Shown in pieces: positions 55,520 through 64,000 of a stretch of 64,000 nt of DNA. Within the stretch, counting starts at the first letter, position 1; each line of letters begins with the position of its first letter. A program made the position numbers and the translations under genes. Where the stretch lies: contig CAIIXF020000010.1 of NCBI GenBank assembly GCA_903813345.2, forward strand, positions 31,304,828 through 31,368,827, written 5' to 3'. This DNA comes from Owenia fusiformis (Eukaryota > Annelida > Polychaeta > Sabellida > Oweniidae). The notes below the pieces were generated by a model. It worked only from the letters and a program-made list of their open reading frames with translations, made no database searches and had not been told where the DNA came from.

Positions 55520-57260
55520 GCTTTATATTAGCAAATTAATACTGACACTGGCTATATGCTCAGTTCCCTAGGACTAATAAGAGTAGCAGCAAATTAATTG
55601 CCCTCGCTAACCCAAAATCGAACCCTGCCCGGGGAATATTTTGAATAATTAGGTAATGCAGTGGAAAATACAACAATTGCTAGATTCTTTAAGAATTTCT
55701 AAGTGTACTTAATCTCAAGGTAAATAAAATATGCCCAGTGAAATGAATGGAGCGCTCAAAACCAGGTTATTCTGTGAAGCTGTTTTACAACTGCAAAATC
55801 GTAACGAGTCCATGCCTGATGATACTAACCAGGTGCATCGCAGACCCCACGAGTGTATCAGCAAATATGATGATTGCCTTAGAAAACTCCAAACCAACTC
55901 ATCTCCGGAAATATTAAGAATAAATTATGTAATAATACTAAATGTATAAAAGCTTTTGAACAGATATCCAATGTTTCTCACAAGTTTTCAGGCTACAATG
56001 TAATTCTCATTTAAAGAGTTGACATTTTAGTGGCACAAATAATTGACACTGGCACAAGTAATTGACACTGGCAAGCAGAAAACACTCTCAAGCTACTTAT
56101 ATTACTGCCTTTTAAATAAAATATAATCTGACACTGTAAACCTAAGCCTGTAGTTTGCTAGTCAAGCTATTGTTGATTAATGACCCTAGTATAAGTTCTT
56201 AGCTTTGTTTACTAGAAGGTCAAGCAATTTGTCAACTTCATGTGTTCCTGAAATTTAACTGATGAATTAAATTGCCAATACCTGAAGTAACTGAGTTGGA
56301 AGTTTATCCATTGTTAATCCATATGTGGTACGGAAACGATATATCCTACAACGTATGTATTATGTTCAATTACTTTGTATGTCCAGAACTCGGAGATTCA
56401 ACCAATGTGTCTTCTATAGTCAAAAGTGAAAATCAGAACTACTTCCGACAAATTACCCTGCTCACCCTTTACCTTGAGATTACACAAAGTCAGGAAAATA
56501 GTTCCATACGAAATATTAAAACAGCAAGTCTAATAACTTGAATTAAGTTATGATAAGAATAAAAATACACAATATACAAGTATGTATGTGTAAACATTAT
56601 AGATAATGAGTTAAAATGCAATTGAAATGAGCCAAGTATGGAACTAACCTCCAGATTTGAATGAACAGGGTAAACCAAAATGGCAACAAGTTTAAAAATG
56701 TTTAAAGATTAAAATCTGACAAAGTTTGAAATAGATAGACATAAAGAGAAACAATATGATGATCTTTCCACACAATAACCAAAAATATGTTTAATTACCT
56801 CACTGTAAAATCCCATTGGTATTTGGTTTGCAGGCATGTCGGCAGAGTTTGCGGCTCTTGTTTAGGCAAGATACTTCCTTCAGTCTGCTTTAATTCCAAA
56901 GTTACCCAATTTCTGTAATTGATAAATTTTGGATGTAAGTATCTTAAAATTTTATTTCATACATCTTTGTTCCTAGTCTTTCTTTTTGTTTGAATTCCCT
57001 ACCCATTGTTTCACCATTTCCTTTTTTTATAAATAATACCACCATTGTTCCTGGTTAGGACATAGATCTTTGACACATTTTTGAAGTTAGTACCCCAGAC
57101 AGGCTCAATGGTGACACATGGTTTTCTTGATATTGTATTCTAAAAATTCTATATTCAAAAAATGGTGCAATATGATAAAATTCACCATGCCAACTTCTAT
57201 TTTCCAGGGGTTAGGGCTCTATAAAGTCATCTAAAAATTCAAAAAAGTACATCATCATTA
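55520..57260. other. Stretch without recognised genes
   Basis: One plus-strand ORF at 55731-55949 (72 aa, MPSEMNGALKTRLFCEAVLQ start, Cys- and His-containing) has a fair start context but no recognised family; another at 56272-56541 is equally unsupported. No repeats. Confidence 0.3.
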
Positions 57261-57263
57261 AAA

Positions 57264-58260
57264 TACAGGGTGACCGGAAAAAAAGGAGACCATTGAAATA
57301 GGCAATATCTCCTAAAATAGACTAGTGACATCAATGAAATTTTGCATACATCAGGACAGTTCTATGGAAATTTGTTCCTGAAAGTGTCAATACAAGCAGT
57401 CAACTGGTTCAGGAGCTATGATCATTTACATAACATGCTCCAAATAGGCGCAATTGAGACCAACGCAGAGCTGGATACATTTGGCAAATACCCTTACATA
57501 TTCCGACCTTGTTATGGCATTACATTTAGCATTTATTGCCACCTTTAGGTCAGCAATTGTCTCAGGATTGTTTTGGTACACATTGTCTTTCAAATTGCCC
57601 CACAAAAAGAAATCAGGTGGATTCAAATTTGAGGTGTATGAAGACGAAGCTTATCTGACCTATGGCTTCTGACTCAGTGGTCCCACTCAGTTACAGTATC
57701 ATCCTAAGGAGGTTTTTGGCAGCCCTTGGTTTCCATATGGGATTTAATTGTGCCATATAGTGGTTTTAGTAACATGGCACTATGCCCAATACCTAAAGTG
57801 ACTCTTAAGATTGGGTAAATCAGCACTTTGGCAACAGGATGATGAACCACATGTCAGATAACCCTTCATTGCCATTACAGCTTAGACTTGAATCCTGCTG
57901 ATTTCTTTTTGTATGGATATTTGAAAGACAATCTATACCAAAACAATCCTCAGACTATTGTTGACCTAAAGAAGGCAATCACTGCTATATGTAATGCCAT
58001 AATAATGCCATAGAGGGCAGAACATGTAAGGGTAGTTTGCCATATGAATCCAACTCTGCGTTGGTCTCAATTGTGCCTATTTGGAGCATGTTATGTAAAT
58101 GATCATAGCTCCTGAACCAGTTGAATGCTTGTATTGAAACCTTCAGTAACAAATTTCCATATAACTGTTCCAGTGTATGCAAAATTTCATTGATGGCACT
58201 TGTCTAGTTTAGGAGAAATTGATTACTTCAATGGTCTCCTTTTTTTCCGGTCACCCTGTA
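57264..58260. mobile_element. Mariner-derived inverted duplication (fold-back)
   Basis: Element 57266-58258 with TA on both sides and ends CAGGGTGACCGGAAAAAAAG. Arms of about 360 bp are inverted copies. Each arm encodes, toward the centre-to-end direction, the same transposase C-terminus: DFFLWGNLKDNVYQNNPETI on the minus strand (57426-57626) and DFFLYGYLKDNLYQNNPQTI on the plus strand (57895-58010). So two 3' halves are joined head to head and the rest of the gene is gone. Confidence 0.85.
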
Positions 58261-58529
58261 CCTTGGAAAACAGTTAATTTGAATTTTGATATTCACATTA
58301 GAATGCAACATTTTCAAAAAACAAGGACTTTCCTCAGCTGCAGGGTGACGATGTGAAGTTTTTCCTGCATGCACCACAACCAATAGGGCAACCATACATG
58401 TTTATTCGAAATAACATTATAACAGCATTCAATCATGCATCAGAAAAGTCCCTTTAAAGATTTCAAATTTCAAGAGCAACTTTTTCATTACAATGTGTAA
58501 AGATATATAAGAATGATATTGCTGACTTA

Positions 58530-59267
58530 TTAATTCTGACCTAGCCAAAAAGCATAAAAATCATCTTTAACTGTGAATATGAAATTTTCTTTTTGTTTGC
58601 GGAGCGCTTTATTAATGCCCTGATTGCTTCTGGTGTTGTCATTATGAACTTGCATGTGACGATTCAGTTGTTGCCAGTTTAAAAATTCTTCCGCGCAATG
58701 CTTACATTTCTGCTTCTGATATCCGTGCCTGCCCTTAGGAAAAATGTTATGGGTATTACCCATAGTGTTATCCATAATAATGGTAATTCATTAGGTTATT
58801 TATGGTTTATATGTACACAACCCATAGTGTTACCCATAACCAATAGTTATGGTTAAAACTTACATGTTATAACAATGATATACTCATAATTTAACATAAG
58901 TAGATGTTATGGGCTAAGCATGTGTAGGTTATTGTCAAATTATGTGTCCCCATAACATACACATAAATTCCAAATAACCTACACATAACTTGCACATTAC
59001 ATAATATACATAATGACATAATGTAAAATCATTATTTACCCATTATTACCCATTATAAGTCATTACTACCAAAAAACTTAGGTTGGATACGGCATCAATT
59101 ACCTTTAAGTTATGGGTACTTGGGGGCTATGGGTAACAATATGGGTAGTTATGTGAAACATATGGGTTACCCATAACATTTTTCCTAAGGGTGGCCCTTA
59201 TGTGAATATTGGGGTCTTCCTTTCTTACTAGGTACTCTACTTTTGCAATTTCCACAGCTGTACTGTT
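58530..59267 (-). pseudogene. C2H2 zinc-finger coding region interrupted by a CCCTTAGG element
   Basis: Minus strand: KCKHCAEEFLNWQQLNRHMQ then VHN is a good C-x2-C-x12-H-x4-H finger (58640-58710), followed by a basic linker. On the far side of the element (59192-59267) YSCGNCKSRVPSKKGRPQYS reads toward it after a possible acceptor. The two sides read in one frame only if no target base is duplicated, so the exact relation is unsettled. Possibly a young disruption of a host gene. Confidence 0.45.
58730..59193. mobile_element. 460-bp CCCTTAGG element with ATGGGTAA-word arrays
   Basis: Element 58732-59191: inverted ends CCCTTAGGAAAAATGTTATG (then GGTA) are perfect over about 24 bp. TG occurs at both flanks. 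The interior is made almost wholly of permutations of TTATGGGTAAC and its complement. Same terminal octamer as the element at 52806-55100 but a different interior word. Confidence 0.85.
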
Positions 59268-59536
59268 TGTTGTATATGAAATAAATAAACCACCAGGACA
59301 TTAATCAGGTGGTTGCACTATATTTGTGTTTTACTTTGATATGGTAGTTGCGTTTCATGATTTAGAATTGGAGAGGAATATTATTTTAAGATATAGTAAG
59401 TACTGAAATAGCCTATTGAATCATTTTAGACATTTCCAAGATATTACTGGACTGCCCCATGCCTGAGAACTAAGCAAAATGTGAACTGGTCAATAACACC
59501 AGGAAATGAGTAAACAGTGTGGGCGTTTGTACTTAC

Positions 59537-59735
59537 CGGAGGAATGGTTTAAATGCCACTGGGTACTTAAAATTTTCCACACCAGATTGCTATTACCAGT
59601 AAGTGGTAATCCACTCAAGTGTCGTCTGGTATGCAAACTGTAAGTGTCGCAAATAATGGTCAAGGTCATCTCAGCGAGACGTTTCCTCAAGGAAAACCGC
59701 GACATTTGCATGTCGTTTTCACAGATGTTAGCCAT
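59537..59735 (-). CDS. Possible first coding exon
   Basis: Minus strand, AAAATGGCT start context and strong donor (TCCG|GTAAGTAC). Encodes 66 aa, MANICENDMQMSRFSLRKRL and onwards, no stop, ending phase 1. No domain recognised. It lies upstream of the zinc-finger region on the same strand, but its phase does not match that exon's best acceptor. Confidence 0.35.
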
Positions 59736-59839
59736 TTTTATTTTCATATTTTAGGATGTTACGACCTAGTGTTTTTCCTTCAGATTCAAGCTCCTGCACA
59801 TCCCCCTCAAATAAAAACAACACATTTAGTATCTTAAAA

Positions 59840-61590
59840 CAGAATAGGGATCATTTATTTGGAGTTTCTTAAAAGATCACATCATACCGTCATGCTTCTA
59901 GAAGAGGATTAATTATGATCATCAGTATCGACAAGTAAATCCATTCCATGAAAAGTAAAGCAACAAAAATAAAGGCCCTTGCCCATCTTAGAACATGTCA
60001 GGAGAAACATTCAAAATCATCAGATATGATCTGAAGTTATATCTTTGAAAATTTTACGCTAAAAAATATTTAAATTCATGAAAATAGCATTGTCCCCCTC
60101 CCACTTTCATGTGAACCCCTTCTATTTCACGCGAACCCCTTCTATTTCACTAAAGTAGTGAATTATGCAATTACTAATTACAGCACAATTTTACAGTTCT
60201 TTAATAAAACTATGTAGATGAAACTATGCTTAAATAAAAAGCCAAAGTGAAATGTGAATACTATATCAAGTTGTTTGGGAATTGAACCCAGCCCAAGGAA
60301 TGATTAGTCCCATGGTGTAAGCCTACACAACTTGCTGGATATTTATGTAATCACATCACATTATTTTTGACTTTTTCAGAAAATCCCTTCGATTTCCCAA
60401 TGTCATGGACCCTTCTGACTTTAGAAACATTACCTTTTTGTTGGTGTATACTAAACTTTCAGCTTGATGCATCATCTGATCGCAAATAATCCAACAGAAA
60501 TAACTTACTATCTTTATTTGTCACTTAAGTAAAATCAAGATAAGAATCAAATCAGCTCAAATAATCACTCAAAATTATGAACACTGCAAACAGCCAGTAA
60601 ACCACCAAAGATATCTCTAAAAATTCTCACCCAGTTCTCAAACACTTGTGTTGGCATACTGGCTCACTTGCTACGTCCACTGTGTTTTCAAGACCATTCC
60701 CTGTGGGCTTCAAACACTGCTTTTTGGCTTACCAAACTGATTACTCCATTAATTCCACTGGCTGTGTACAATGTTAATCTATATACTAAAGTCTAAATAT
60801 GACATCTAGTAAGTTTACAACATGAAAATACAAAATACATGATAAATAATATCACAATATGTTATGTCTAATTAAAGATTTAAAATGCCTTTTACAAGAG
60901 AGAAAATAAAAATATATATGTGAGACTAATTCTGGTCACATGACCTTCAAAATGGCGACCTCCAGATAAACAAATTAGAAATGAAACTAGTACAAAGTAA
61001 TTATAACTGATTTTCTCAATTACAAGCAAGATCAAGGTAAGGACAAATTATATAAATATAAATAAGTTACATCAGGATCGTCACAATAACATATGCATTC
61101 CGTGGCAAAAAAGTTTCCTGATTTTACAGCACCAAATCATCATATTGATTGCTAATTATTTGCAACTTGCCCCCTTTCTGTTGTGTGGATGCAACGCCAG
61201 AATTGGATTCAAACTGCTGAACTTTTGCTTCAAGATCAACTGTGCAAGATCCACTCGTTGATTGAGTTTGTTTAGGTTATATATATTATACAAGTGGATC
61301 CAAGAGACCAAGTGGGCAAGTCCATTATTTTGCAGGGGTGGCAGGATATACACAGGTTTCCACATACTCACATTGCCTTATTTGACCTAAGGAAACCCTT
61401 CTAATTGTTTAGTAGTCAATAAATATCAGATCTGTAAATTCCGAAATCAGAAGCGAATTCGACAAAAAAACAAATTAGATTGCACAAATACCGGATCACA
61501 GATTTTTTTTCAATGAGGGACCTGTTAAATGTTTCACCAATAGTCCATTTTCTCCACTTGGTCACTCTTAGATTGAGCCAATTATTGGGT
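59840..61590. other. Gene-free stretch
   Basis: No coding or repeat structure recognised. A TCACATGACC-type E-box sits near 60938 beside AAAATGGCG, but the frame closes at once. Confidence 0.4.
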
Positions 61591-61599
61591 GATTCCCCT

Positions 61600-62780
61600 G
61601 TGAATTGCTTAGGAATATTTCATGAATATTCAATAACAAATTACATGAACTATTCTTCAAAGAAGAATATTATTCATGAAATATTCTGATTTATCCTTGA
61701 ACAACAATTTGGACGGTTCCTCAAAATTCTTCTTTAAATTCATGAATATTCATGAATTTTAGTTCATCAATATGTTTGGATTATTCCACTATATTGTTCA
61801 TGAATTATTAAAGAATAAAGAAGATTATGGATTCTTCGCTTTTCTTCAAAATATCTAATTTTGCTCATGAAATATTCAAATCTATTCTTGAACAAGAATT
61901 TTGACATTCTTCGATATTATTCAGTTTTCTTCAAAATTATCTTCATATATTACTGAATTATTCCCATTCATAAAAATGAATCAATTATTCTTGTGTGAAT
62001 TATTAAAGAATATGTCAGGATAAATATTCTTAATTTTTCTTCGAAGATTCTTAGATAGTGGACTACTTTTACTCAGGGAATATTCTTGGACAATAATTTC
62101 TGCCAAATTCATGAAAATGAATCAAATAGGCCTATTCATGTGTAAAATATTGCTCTTGTTCATGAATTGTTTAAGAATATTTCAGAATAAATATTCTTAT
62201 TTTTTCTTAGAAGATTCTACTTTTACTCATGAAATACTAAAGATTATTCTTGAACAACAATTCTGCTTAATTCTTCATGTATTACTGAATTAGACCCGTT
62301 CAAGAAAATGAATCAACTATTTGTGTGTAAAATATTGCTTTTGTTCATGAATTGTTAAAGAATTCATAAGAATAAATATTCTTATTTTTTCTTTGAAAAA
62401 ACTGAATGTGCAGTACTTTTACCCATGAAATATTATATCATAAGATTATTCTTGAACAATTTTTCCTCATTATTCTTCAATTTTCTTCCAAATTCTTCAT
62501 ATATTACTGAAGTACAGTACTATGCAGTTCATATTCATGAAAATGAATCACCTATTCTTGTGCAAAGCATTGCTCTTGTTCATGAATTGTTAAAGAATCT
62601 GTTATATATATTCTTATTTTTTCTTCAAAAGAATTTTGATTGTACGGTAATTTTACTCATGAAATATTCAAGATTATCCCTGAACAAAAATTCCTCCCCA
62701 TTATTCTTCAATTTTCTTCTAAATTCTTCATATATTACTGAATTACAGTACTTCTGTACATATTCATGCTGCTTGGGATT
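61600..62780. repeat. ATTCATGAATATTC-word tandem array
   Basis: Degenerate units of about 190-240 bp with landmarks GAAAATGAATCA (61975, 62112, 62305, 62541), GTTCATGAATTGTTAAAGAA and TTCTTCATATATTACTGAA, saturated with ATTCATGAA and TTCTTGAA words. ORFs over it are by-products. Confidence 0.75.
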
Positions 62781-63039
62781 TGGAGGAACATTCAAGAATG
62801 AATAATCATAAAAATAAGTCATCAACAGAAATACAGTATTCAAGGTAGAAAATATATTGGACTCATTACTTTTAGTGCCTCAACTTCATGTAAAATACAT
62901 TTCAACTTTCAAGGTCACAGAATATGTCAAGAGTTCAAAACATTCAAAAAGAGTTCAAACATGACAAATAGTGTTCACATAATACAGTTCAACTTTCAAG
63001 GTCACAGAATGTCAAGAGTTCAAACATGTCAAAGACAGT

Positions 63040-63273
63040 TCACATTGTCTTGTTTTTGAATCTGAGTGCTTTCTGCACATTTGCAATTTTTTCTTTGATA
63101 GTCTTTCCATCTGTTTTGCAGTGTTTTTCAAGGATACTTATTATCTTGTTCACCCTGTCTTGATCGAGTGCTGGCCTGGAGCTCTCCTCAGATTTGTGGG
63201 ACTTTTTTCCTGTTACACTGCATGCCATAAGTGTCTCTTCATTGAAAAAAACATACATAATCGTTTTGTGCAA
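63040..63273 (-). CDS. BEN-domain-like C-terminal exon
   Basis: Minus strand: IMYVFFNEETLMACSVTGKK, then RPALDQDRVNKIISILEKH. The L-M-x-x-x-F-(T/N)-x-E-E-L-x-x-x-S-V-T-G ... (K/R)-x-A-L-D pattern is that of the BEN domain C-terminal half (DNA/chromatin binding). The ORF ends with a Lys-rich tail. Just upstream, LGEARVTALEKIIKSEDEEA reads in another frame, and a 32-bp tandem duplication lies between the two, so this may be a broken gene or the two parts may be separate exons. Confidence 0.4.
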   Translation of the reverse strand: MHKTIMYVFFNEETLMACSVTGKKSHKSEESSRPALDQDRVNKIISILEKHCKTDGKTIKEKIANVQKALRFKNKTM

Positions 63274-63331
63274 GTGTGTATATTAGTAGCAGGGTACCCG
63301 TGCAAGCGTGTATATCAGTAGCAGGGTACCC
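63268..63331. repeat. 32-bp tandem duplication
   Basis: GTGCAAG(T/C)GTGTATAT(T/C)AG then TAGCAGGGTACCC, twice; length is not a multiple of three. Confidence 0.95.
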
Positions 63332-63404
63332 CTGCATGAGGGCAGTGGCCTCTTCATCTTCTGACTTTATGATTTTTTCGAGTGCCGTCACTCTAGCCTC
63401 CCCC

Positions 63405-63815
63405 AGCGAAATTATTGTGAATTATTCATGCATATTCTTGAATTGTTCATGAATATTCATTACATGAACAATGAATACCATTCATTATATATTCGTCAAA
63501 AATTCTTCAAATACAAATGGAACATTCATCAATATTCATCAATTTTTCTATTCCTGAACTATTCATGAATGCAACATATGAATATTTGATGAATTGTTTG
63601 AATGAATAGTTGGAGAATTTAGTTCAAGAAAACAAAAAGAGACGCAGAAATATTCATCAGTTGTTCTTCAAATACAAATTTGATGTTAAAATGCATGAAT
63701 GAATCAGGAAAAATTATGAATAAAACATAATGGATAAATGAAGAATACCATTCTTGAAATATCTATGAACAAAATTAATTATAATTCATGAATAGTTCAT
63801 GGATGGTTGACCCTT
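63405..63815. repeat. ATTCATGAAT-word region, second block
   Basis: Same words as 61600-62780 on the other side of the BEN-like exon, without a clear unit. Confidence 0.6.
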
Positions 63816-63823
63816 AAATTTAA

Positions 63824-64000
63824 TTAACCTTTAGCGTGCTGCCGGCGGACTCGTCCGCCGAGACTAAAATGTCTCTCACAACTGCCGGCGGACCCGTACG
63901 CCCGATTTCAAACTTTTAAAAACTTTACTTTTTCGCGCCATTCGTATTGTCCAATTAGATTGCCCGATTTATTCAGTGCCTAACATGACTTCCTGTTGAC
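63824..64000 (+). mobile_element. Likely piggyBac-type terminus at the window edge
   Basis: TTAA at 63824-63827 is followed by CCTTTAGCGTGCTGCCGGCG, resembling the TTAA-CCY-TT start of piggyBac elements. The perfect hairpin CGGCGGAC-TC-GTCCGCCG (63843-63860) follows, and CTGCCGGCGGAC recurs at 63882. GC content jumps here. The element runs out of the window. Confidence 0.45.

Noticed and set aside
62111-62843. ORFs of 60-126 aa
   Set aside because: By-products of the ATTCATGAA-word tandem array.

Overview
The window is AT-rich eukaryotic DNA with introns (GT/AG), tandem repeats and many transposon families. The mix of mariner with GHSFRIGAAT-type tyrosine recombinases, DUF7869-like and PIF1-like genes, gypsy fossils and CR1-like LINEs suggests a marine lophotrochozoan, most likely a mollusc; the species cannot be read from the sequence. 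No rRNA, tRNA or CRISPR locus was seen.

Layout. 1-1 kb: end of a gypsy-type LTR fossil. 1.6-5.2 kb: a minisatellite split by a 2.9-kb inverted-repeat element. 5.3-9.0 kb: the best host-like genes, both on the minus strand: a four-exon DUF7869-like gene (783 aa) and an F-box/LRR-like gene (240 aa) only 52 bp upstream of it. 9.6-14.9 kb: two gypsy-type fossils, one with a MITE in its LTR. 15-16.3 kb: a decayed piggyBac transposase. 17.3-21.6 kb: a LINE split by a 2.3-kb element with CACGGTG ends. 21.7-24 kb: SGNH-like ORF, gypsy tail and PIF1-helicase remnants. 24-26.2 kb: tandem repeat split by a 1-kb palindromic element. 26.6-28.4 kb: a gene with a Crypton-like N-terminal domain and a recognisable promoter. 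29-32.5 kb: inverted-repeat element, then a transposon-derived gene split by a second CACGGTG element. 33.2-38 kb: MULE exon, then a 2,065-bp tandem duplication carrying an SGNH ORF and an 18-bp semi-palindrome array. 39-42.8 kb: a nearly intact CR1-like LINE inside a tyrosine-recombinase relic. 42.9-44.8 kb: a complete mariner. 46.3-52.4 kb: minisatellite split by a 5.6-kb CACTA-like element. 52.5-55.5 kb: DDE transposase relic split by a CCCTTAGG element. 57.3-58.3 kb: mariner inverted duplication. 58.5-59.7 kb: zinc-finger locus hit by a second CCCTTAGG element. 61.6-63.8 kb: ATTCATGAAT-word DNA around a BEN-like exon. The right edge enters a likely piggyBac terminus.

The strongest theme is nesting. 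In several cases the interrupted sequence (coding frame, tandem repeat or a second LTR copy) identifies the exact ends and target-site duplication. The most unusual signal is a pair of elements with RSS-heptamer-like CACGGTG termini and 5-bp duplications, each holding a tiny two-exon ORF; one encodes a single C2H2 zinc finger.
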